A stretch of DNA of 64,000 nucleotides, taken from the NCBI GenBank assembly GCA_023935145.1, contig CM043705.1:21793501-21857500 (forward strand). Reading direction: 5' to 3'. This stretch comes from Bretschneidera sinensis (taxonomy: Eukaryota; Streptophyta; Magnoliopsida; Brassicales; Akaniaceae). Shown here one piece after another: positions 57,030 through 64,000 of the stretch. Made by a program: the position numbers and the translations under genes. Within the stretch, counting starts at the first letter, position 1; every line of letters starts with the position of its first letter. The notes below the pieces were generated by a model that worked only from the letters and a program-made list of their open reading frames with translations, was not told the DNA's origin and made no database searches.

Positions 57030-59052
57030 GTAATCAAGGCATCTATTATGCAAAGATCATTATAATATATTAACAGATAGGAGGAGAGAATTAGACAAGA
57101 TAAGAGACAAAGGTGAAGAATTAGAGCAAGAGAAAATAGGTCAAAATTCCTAAGTTTTTCAAAATTCTGGTCTGAATCTAACACTAGTATAGTGCTTTTA
57201 TGTAATCCTAATAAATATCTAATTGGCTAAATGAAAGTTTCCTAAAATACAACTACTTGATCTCTAAAATTAAGGTAATTACAAGATAATTTCAAATTTT
57301 CAAAATAATAGATATTTTTTTCATAATCTCCATTATTCTCCTCCATCTATAAAAAAACTCGACTTCAAGTTTTGAAGTGGTGAAGTATCAAAACTTATGA
57401 TTCTTGAAGTTGCATAGCAAAGACCTGCAATTTTCGAGATATAGCATTCTTGATCAAACTCAAAAAGGATATCAAGATGAGTTGTTGAGAGCCTTTATCT
57501 TTTACATGAGGATAAAATCAATGTAAAGAAGGTCACACATATAAATCTTGTCCTCATATTGGCTTTAGCTATGTTTACATTCGTTTTGAAGTGGCTCAAT
57601 AAGTACATCCTCACCTTGAATGTTTGAACATTCTTCAATGACTTGTCATTGTTAATCAAGGTGTGTGTGGATTAGAGAAACAACTTCAGACTCGTATTGA
57701 ATGGAATCGGGATGGGTAGAAGTCTTGGTGAAAGCTGCTTCCACTACTTTGTTTTGCCCATATAACGAGTTGTTGCATCTGGAGTAACTAACGTTCAAAG
57801 TTAATCACATCTTAAATAAGTATCATGATAATATTCGTTCTCCAACCGACAATAGTTATCATAAATACAACGACTATAAAACTTAGTTTTCATCCGGATA
57901 ACATCTTGATACAAATGGTATTGCACAAGAACTTGAAAGTAAACTGAATTTTGGAAAATACTAATTTTCTTCACATAGCCAAACTGTCCAAAAACCTGAT
58001 GAAGTGCATCCTCTATAACTGGATATAACACATCATGAACTGTAATGAGAAAAAATCAACTCGACTCAATTGCACTCATTCCTCACAAGTGACTGCAATA
58101 GTTTTCTTTATACTTTTTTTCCAATTTTTTTTTATCAAAAAGAAAAGAATACAGTAAAAGAAACTAATAGGAAAGCTCAAGCGTGACTTGGTGGCGTTGG
58201 ACTGTGATTCTCGAATGGCAAACAAGGTGGCGGTGGTGGATCTTCACAGGACTCACTGGAAAAGGTAGATCAGGCGGCTAAAGTTGCGGTGTGTTTTGTG
58301 GATTTCAGTCGTCTTCTGGTGGATTCAGGGTGAGTGGTGGGCACGGATGGACGGATTGAAATATTTTGAGCTTGATGGTGTAGTCGGATTTAGATGAGGA
58401 CGATGTCGGCGGCGATTGCTGACAACGGCATGTGACGGAGTAACCGGAGATAGAAATGGTTGATATTTATGGGTTTTGGTCCGAACTCTCACGGTTCTAA
58501 TGGTGGTGTAGGCTGGAATGTGGCAGAAAGTGGCCGATCGAGAATTGTTTTCTTGTTTCAATTGCTGTTTTAGGGTTTCTGGGAATTTTTTTTTAAAAAT
58601 GATGGATGTGGTATGTGATTTAAGGGATAGATAGAGACAGGGATGTAAGACCCTTCGGCTTTGATACCGCTTTGATGTAGAACAAGTATTTAGAGAATAA
58701 GAAACAAAGGGATAAGGGAAAAGTGGGGAAGAAAATGGGAGAGAAACAATACAAACAGAGAGAATATTAACATATAGGAGGCAAATATGAAGAATTAGGG
58801 CAAGAGAAAAGAAAATATCAAAATTCCTTAGTTATTTCATAATTCTGGTCTGAATCTAAAATACTAGTAGAGTGCTCTTATATAGGTACCAAACATATTT
58901 TAAATAAGAAATAAAATCAAATTCTAATAAATAATTAATTGCCTAAAACTAAGTTTCTTAAAATGCTACTACTTGATCTCCAAAATTATTATAATTACAA
59001 GATAATCTCAAAATTGCAAAATAACAGATATTTTCTTTCTTAATCTGCATCA
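57030..59052 (-). mobile_element. Second small LTR element in IleRS intron
   Basis: The right repeat at 58673-59052 (TGATGTAGAAC...CTTAATCTGCATCA) matches a left repeat ending at about 57335 (AATTCTGGTCTGAATCTAA, CTACTTGATCTC.AAAATTA, CATAATCTCCATTA). CGGTATCAAAGCC (58658-58670, minus) is an initiator-tRNA-like PBS, and ATGGAGGAGAA (57336-57346) a PPT. The outer left end is diverged or deleted, and no target duplication was found. The internal 1.3 kb lacks pol and holds a PTB-like fragment. Confidence 0.75.
57801..58031 (-). pseudogene. PTB-like RRM fragment
   Basis: The minus frame of 76 codons begins MLYPVIEDALHQVFGQFG and continues YVKKISIFQNS, FQVLVQYHLYQDV and YSRCIYDNYCRLENEY. This closely follows an RRM of plant polypyrimidine-tract-binding proteins ('[39 protein letters not shown] ... 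GRNIYDGCCQLDIQFS'). It has no introns over this stretch and sits inside a non-autonomous LTR element, which suggests capture of a cellular mRNA piece. The frame extends a few codons upstream to a CATTACAG that could be an acceptor. The fragment is too short and diverged to be functional with confidence. Confidence 0.75.
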
Positions 59053-59136
59053 CTTGTTTTGCTCAACATCTGGATAAATTAGAAAACAATGCTACAGGCT
59101 TAACACCAAGAAGCCAGCAATTGAACTAATACTTGC

Positions 59137-59206
59137 CTTTCAACTCAATTGGTAGACCATGACAATCCCAACCGGGAACATAATGAACTTTATAACTTTG
59201 AAGAAG
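59137..59206 (-). pseudogene. IleRS exon c, GC donor
   Basis: [23 protein letters not shown] matches the family exactly in register. The 3' end is AAAG|GCAAGT, a GC-AG type donor. With the acceptor before exon d it restores the Val codon (G|TT). No disabling change lies inside. Confidence 0.95.
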
Positions 59207-60018
59207 CTGCACAAAGAGAAGAACAAATATGAACAGAATGAGTAACATTTTATCTGAATGTAATATCAGAAAGTAAGAGTCATAAAAGAAAAAGAATAGG
59301 AAAAGATCAGCAACAAAATGCATAAAAATTCTATAAACCTAGAGCATCAAACGCTTACTGAAACCAATACACACATTGATAGATATATGATATACTACAA
59401 GAAAAAACACGTAAAAATATATGATTGCAGAAGTTGCATGAATGTTCTAAATCATAACTCCACATATGTAGTCTTGTTATAAGATTGGCCCCCACCACCA
59501 ATTAATAAAGCCAAAATATCTAGATCAGCACTCTTTAGGCGATCGTTACTGCATAATCGGGGAAATGGAGTTCAAGCAGAGGTGTCAATTAACAAGGCCT
59601 CTAATACGGAATCAATGAACTTTTTTGGCCACAAAATATTAAATCACTGATAAACTGAGAAAATTTGCTTCTCAATTAATGCTCAGTAATTTAGACTAAT
59701 ATTGGGCTTAGGTAGCTTTACTATCCTTAGAATTAAGCCAGGTGATTTCAACCCTTGTCATGGCATGAGCATCAATACAAAATGCAACTTGGTGCAAAAA
59801 CTGCGCTTCAATTGAAAATTCTATCTAGAATTCCAAGTTGGTATGCGGTTCAATTTCTTCTTTCTTTTTTGCATATGCGTGTGAGCAAACAAGCTAGTTG
59901 ATAAGCATGCAAACTGCAAACATGCATTAGTTCAATGTGTTTAATCTAAGATTGATTTCTTAGAATTGGGATTCTTTTAATTAGCAAATTAAATTTCTGA
60001 AGTAGGAATGGAAGAAAC

Positions 60019-60120
60019 CTTATAACGATTGATTATATCTTTCAATATCTTATTTAGAGCATGACCCATGTGTAAGTCACCATTCGCATAAAGAGGACCA
60101 TCATGAAGAACAAAATTTCT
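60019..60120 (-). pseudogene. IleRS exon b with HIGH-type motif
   Basis: The 34-codon exon reads [20 protein letters not shown] followed by [18 protein letters not shown] is the class I signature; GPPYANG is GPLYANG here. The donor AAG|GTTTC and the acceptor TTGGTCAG are present. A 75-base intron (60121-60195) precedes it. Confidence 0.95.
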
Positions 60121-60195
60121 CTGACCAAGTAACTTAAGGTCAGCTGACAAGTTCATATATGCAGAAAAGGAGCTAACGATAGCTATGAAACTTAC

Positions 60196-60358
60196 CCCAT
60201 TATTTTTATCAACAACTCTCTTGAACACCTGATGGTCATCCCATAATTTCTGAATTTCAGGTTCCCTCACCAAAGCATTTGCTCTCATGCCAAATGTTGT
60301 CTTGGCAAATCAACAGTGTTCTTGTACCTTCCTTCCTCTTGCCTTTCCCTTGAACAAT
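60196..60358 (-). pseudogene. IleRS exon a with frameshift
   Basis: The minus strand gives [14 protein letters not shown], then, after loss of one base near 60301-60304 (CCAAGACA where CCAAAGACA is expected), [20 protein letters not shown] and [11 protein letters not shown]. This matches 'EDGKYKQTVDLPKTGFGMRAN'. The donor is GGG|GTAAGT. The 5' boundary near 60358 is a guess based on CTGAG. Confidence 0.88.
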
Positions 60359-61220
60359 CTCAGCATGCCAAACAATCTATAAAAACAATTACATGTTTGC
60401 CCCTTATTAGGAGGGAAATAAAAGATAATCAAACAAGAAATTTCTTCAGAAAACTGTGTGAACAACTAACTTAATGAGTTCCATATCTTTGAAAAAAGTG
60501 ATCGTGATCTTCCACATCTTAACATGAGAATTCAATTGATTCTACAATTTACTATATGATATCCAAACATGAGAATGCATTTATAAATGATTTCTTTTCT
60601 CAATTCATTTCAAAATGAAACAAATTCTATTTTCATTTGGTTCTAAACACACCATATTATGTTCATACTGGATAAACTTACCTTCTACAGGAATATTGGC
60701 AACTACAATTCCATTTGAGATGTAGCCCTATGTATTTGATGTTCACATATGCAAAATATGAGCTAGAGTAACAAATAAGAGTCATTTCTCAATTCACGGA
60801 AAAATCCATAAAGAGGAACGCTTGGTTACATCACCTTCGAAATACATCATATAATTATCAGTTCTTTGTGGTCTTTACTTTCTTTCTCAGAAAAATAACG
60901 AATAATCTGATTATTAATACAGGATTAGAGTGCCCGTACATCAATAATATCATCAATTAGCATTCAACCAAATTACCCATTAACAAGTCAAGGGAGCTTA
61001 AAGAAATTTGATAACAGTGCCATATGCACATTCCAAAAGAGGCTAAAAAGGTGTATGAGGAGAATGACATTTGAAACCTTTACAATTCATGAATGATACA
61101 AGCATCTCAATTCTCACGAGTGCACTAAATGCAACATTATTGCCCTAGAAGCAAACCATGACTCTGAATCAAAATAGACATTGGAGCATTACAAACACGT
61201 TGCAGGTACTGATGTCATTA
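60359..61220. other. Probable IleRS intron, nothing else recognised
   Basis: About 860 AT-rich bases upstream of exon a with no coding similarity seen; the first exon and transit peptide were not found. The copia LTR starts at its end. Confidence 0.5.
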
Positions 61221-61599
61221 CTGAACGATTTAATAATCAACCAAATTATAAACAAAAAGAAAAGAAGACAAGATTTATCCTGGTTCACCTCATAATAGGG
61301 CTACGTTATGCCAAAAGTTTCTTATTATCAACCTCACAAATCTCTCGTTACAATGTATGCTTAGTACATAAAGAGTACTTATAAGCAACTTAAGATGTCC
61401 TAATTAGGGTTTAATTAGGATTTATGTTCTGCTGCAGAACTACAGCTATTCATGGGCCCAAGCCCAAACCTCCAAGCAAAAAACCAGACCCAACTCACTG
61501 GGGAGCGGGACCCATGTTCGTCCGGGGTTCTATAGATTTGGTCCCGTGAAGTATGCACCAACTCTAACAATCTCTCATTTGGTAAATACTTTACACACA

Positions 61600-62119
61600 T
61601 GGAAAACTTCCCAGGACTCTGTTTCTTCAAGCCCATCTCAGTAGCATACCACTCAAATTTTGCTAGACTAACTGCCTTAGTCAGGAAATCTGCATTGTTC
61701 ACTACTGTATCGACTTTCTCCAAGATTATCACATTTTCTTCAATCTTTTCCCGGATGAAGTGATATTGGATATCAATGTGCTTCATCCGTGAATGAAATG
61801 CAGGATTCTTTGCTAAAAAGATAGCACATTGATTGTCACATTTCACCTTCATTACTTCTTGTTTAAACTCTAGTTCAGCACACAACCTTTGAAGCCAAAC
61901 CACTTCCTTTCCAGTATTAGTTATTGCTATATACTCTGCTTCTGCAGATGAAAGGGCAGCAACATTTTGCCTTTTGCTTATCCAACTCACTGCCTCACCA
62001 AACAAATTGAACATATATCCGCTTGTAGACCTTCTGCTATCAATGTCTCCTCCCCAGTCAGCATCAACTGATCCTACAATATCAAGATTCTTCTTACCTT
62101 CTATACCTCCATAACACAA
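61600..62119 (-). pseudogene. Copia RNase H, largely open
   Basis: The frame contains DADWGGDIDSRRSTSGYMFN, WISKRQNVAALSSAEAEYIA, KCDNQCAIFLAKNPAFHSRM, KHIDIQYHFIREKI and NADFLTKAV, with the catalytic Asp/Glu/Asp/Asp positions kept. The open frame runs on into the LTR to 61415. It is separated from RT by a frame change at about 62120. Confidence 0.9.
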
Positions 62120-62127
62120 TACAAACT

Positions 62128-63110
62128 CTAAAGTGCCACGAAGATATTTAAGAACTCTCTTGATTGCAGTCCAATACTTTTTCTACTCAATACTCCTACT
62201 GCTTGGGCAATATCTGGTATCGTACACACCATAGCATACGTCAAGCTTCCAACCGCACTAGCATAAGGTACGTGAACCATCTCTTCAACTTCTTCCTCCG
62301 TCTTCGGACATTGTTTCGCAGATAACTTGATTCCCAAATGCATGGGAGTTCCTACCGTCTTACTATCAGACATGTTGAATTTCTTCAACACTTCTTCAAT
62401 ATACTTCTTCTGACTTAGCCACAATTTTTTATTTTTAAAATCTCTCTTTATCTGCATGCCCAAGATAAAGTTTGCTGGCCCTAGGTTTTTCATGTCAAAC
62501 TGCCTTGCCAACAATGCCTTCACAATGCTAATCATATTCCTGTTATTTCCAATCAATAGCATATCATCAACATACAAGGTTAAAATGACAAAATCAACCC
62601 CTAACCTTGTCACATAGATGCAGTGATCAGCATAGCTGTGAATGAACCCAAGTTGAATGGCATATGTATCAAACTTCTAGTACCACATCCGTGGTGACTG
62701 CTTTAGTCTGTACAAAGACTTCTTCAATTTACAAACTAGCTATTCCTTGTCTTTGCTCACAAAGCCTTCAGGTTGTTTCATGTAAATTTCTTCCTCTAAG
62801 TCCCCATGAAGGAAAGATGTCTTCACATCCAGTTGCTCAACCTCTAGATCATAAGCAACTGCCATGGATAAGACATATCTGATAGAAGTTAACTTTGATA
62901 CCGAGGAAAATATTTCACCATAGTCAATTCCCTCTATTTTGCAAGTACCTCTTTGCGATCAAACGTGCCCTGTACTTTTCTACCATTCCATATGCATTTG
63001 TTTTTTTCTTGAAAATCCATTTGCGCCCAATTTCCTTCCTATCTCTAGGCAATTTCACAAGGCTCAATGTTTCATTCTTGTCCAGTGCCTGCATCTCCTT
63101 TTTCATAGCA
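62128..63110 (-). pseudogene. Copia reverse transcriptase
   Basis: The frame at 62128-62613 has FVILTLYVDDMLLIGNNRNM, the Y-V-D-D motif intact, then FDMKNLGPANFILGMQI, QKKYIEEVLKKFNM and VPYASAVGSLTYAM. The frame at 62924-63106 has LVKLPRDRKEIGRKWIFKKK, the RT start. Between them, text such as DVKTSFLHGDLEEEIYMKQPEG is readable but broken by stops. Confidence 0.9.
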
Positions 63111-63218
63111 TCCTCTCACAGATTTGCATCCTCCGAGGTCTTGCATCTTTCACTGTGCTAAGATCATCACCAATAATATTTAAAGCATATAATGCACTGC
63201 AAGCACTAGGGGAATACC

Positions 63219-64000
63219 TGATGGGAGGTCTCCTAACCCGTATGGATCGCCTTATGATAAACGTGATCTCTACCCCTGAGCTAGCATCTGAATCCTTATC
63301 ATCTACATCAGAAACATGAATATCTTGCTCAGACCCAACTGACTCAGAATCTGAAGTATCTGATGCAGTCTGTGGAGAAGTCTCACACTCTTTTTATCCC
63401 AAGCTAAGATCAATCTGAACCTGTTTTAGCTGTTCCAATACATCTTGGACAGCCACCACATCCCTTTGTGTTTCCCTAAACACAACATCTCTACTATAAA
63501 CTGTACTCTTGTTTTCTGGATTCTATATCTTGTAACCCTTAACCCCATCCTTATAATAAATGAAATTGCACTTCATTGATTTGCTGTCAAGTTTGTTCCT
63601 TTTTTTACTTTTGGCACATGCATATAAGCATCACACCCAAACACCCTAACATGAGTCAAACTCAGCTTCTTCCCGAATAATGCCTCAAACAGTGTCTGAT
63701 CTTATAAAGCTGATGCAGGTGACCTATTTTTTAGATAACATGCCATAGCCACAGCATCTGCCCAGAACTCCGACTCCAAGCCTGCACAACTCAGCATACC
63801 CCTCGATTTCTCCATGAGTGACCAATTGAGTCTCTCAGCCACCCCATTTTGCTGAGGTGTATATGGAGTTGTTTTCTATCTTGCAATGTCGCTTGCCACA
63901 CAGAATTGCTCAAACTTGTTTGAGCAAAATTCCCCTTCATTATCTGTTCTCAGTACCTTTATTTTTCTTTCCAATTTGATTTTTTACTAATGTTTTAAAC
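63219..64000 (-). pseudogene. Copia integrase, 3' part
   Basis: Minus-strand text reads IKVLRTDNEGEF, KTTPYTPQQNGVAERLNWSL, SCAGLESEFWADAVAMACYL and HVRVFGCDAYMHVPK. This is the catalytic core and the region after it; the N-terminal zinc domain lies outside the window. Stops interrupt it at several places. Confidence 0.88.

Larger units (their letters stand above)
44453..60358 (-). pseudogene. Organellar isoleucyl-tRNA synthetase gene, decayed (OVA2-like)
   Basis: Eight exon pieces on the minus strand, in order, match the N-terminal half of the plant organellar IleRS, which charges tRNA-Ile in chloroplasts and mitochondria: 60196-60358, 60019-60120, 59137-59206, 56868-56977, 48306-48374, 47615-47719, 46959-47106, and 46682-46707 continuing at 44549-44453. 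The first seven join in phase, which supports the exon calls. Disabling changes include a one-base deletion, TAG and TGA stops, two lost acceptors and truncation by a copia LTR at 44452. Four mobile elements sit in its introns or exon. The C-terminal half (the KMSKS-bearing part and anticodon-binding domain) is not in the window. A working copy presumably exists elsewhere; this is inference. Confidence 0.92.
61221..64000 (-). mobile_element. Ty1/copia element, 3' part (continues past window)
   Basis: The 3' LTR is 61221-61569 (TGTTAGAG on the minus strand), preceded by the purine-rich AATGAGAGAT (61570-61579). It is followed to the right by RNase H, RT and integrase in minus orientation. It is the same family as 41541-44452 but retains the opposite half. 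The integrase at the window end keeps the GVAER Glu that is mutated in the other copy. Confidence 0.92.

Noticed and set aside
60121..60195. Continuous IleRS reading frame through 59989-60288
   Set aside because: The 75 bases are an in-frame intron (GTAAGT...GGTCAG); removing it restores the family sequence [12 protein letters not shown].
61415..61600. C-terminal extension of copia RNase H as a novel domain
   Set aside because: The open frame simply reads through the PPT into the LTR (LVHTSRDQIYRTPDEHG is LTR sequence).

Overview
The window is AT-rich plant nuclear DNA, most likely from a eudicot. The evidence is one intron-containing gene for a chloroplast-type ArsA-like ATPase (homologue of Arabidopsis At1g26090), a nuclear tRNA-His gene, a decayed nuclear gene for organellar isoleucyl-tRNA synthetase, and a dense nest of plant LTR retrotransposons: Ty3/gypsy Del/Tekay chromoviruses, Athila and Tat, and Ty1/copia. 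Nearly all mobile-element reading frames are broken. Long tandem arrays add to the impression of a repeat-rich, possibly pericentromeric region.

Layout. 1-2.7 kb: a copia LTR end, an inverted-repeat remnant and six copies of a 160-bp tandem repeat. 2.7-8 kb: a minus-strand Del/Tekay chromovirus with a 2.1-kb LTR. 8-9.2 kb: a CACTA end and a MITE. 9.4-11.4 kb: a copia LTR, PBS and gag. 11.4-14 kb: nothing recognisable except a 136-bp duplication. 14-21.9 kb: a minus-strand Athila (gag, PBS, LTR) lying inside a plus-strand Athila that keeps a 564-codon RT-RNase H frame. 21.9-28.2 kb: a patchwork of Del, Tat and Athila pieces and a 25-bp palindromic minisatellite. 28.2-34.8 kb: a plus-strand Del element. 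35.1-38.2 kb: the intact host gene (seven exons, 455 codons). 38.7 kb: tRNA-His(GTG). 39.5-41.4 kb: a hAT-like element with an 8-bp target duplication. 41.5-44.5 kb: a truncated minus-strand copia.

44.5-60.4 kb is the remains of one minus-strand gene, isoleucyl-tRNA synthetase. Eight exon pieces can be read in order. They carry a frameshift, stop codons and damaged splice sites. Four elements split the gene: a 2.1-kb non-autonomous LTR element inside an exon (duplication ATACC), a tRNA-derived SINE (duplication AAGAACATATA), an 8.2-kb Tat element inserted into the SINE's own target duplication (duplication AACAT), and a second small LTR element that carries a fragment resembling a polypyrimidine-tract-binding-protein RRM. 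From 61.2 kb to the window end is the 3' part of another minus-strand copia.

The least ordinary signals are: a hairpin at the same place in four Del LTR copies, kept as a structure while its sequence changes; a nearly open Tyr/Gly-rich ORF in the 2.1-kb LTR element; an antisense coiled-coil ORF in the Tat element; and the 25-bp palindromic minisatellite present in both orientations. No gene for defence, secondary metabolism or another multi-gene system was recognised. All assignments come from reading the sequence and from remembered family motifs; no database search was run.
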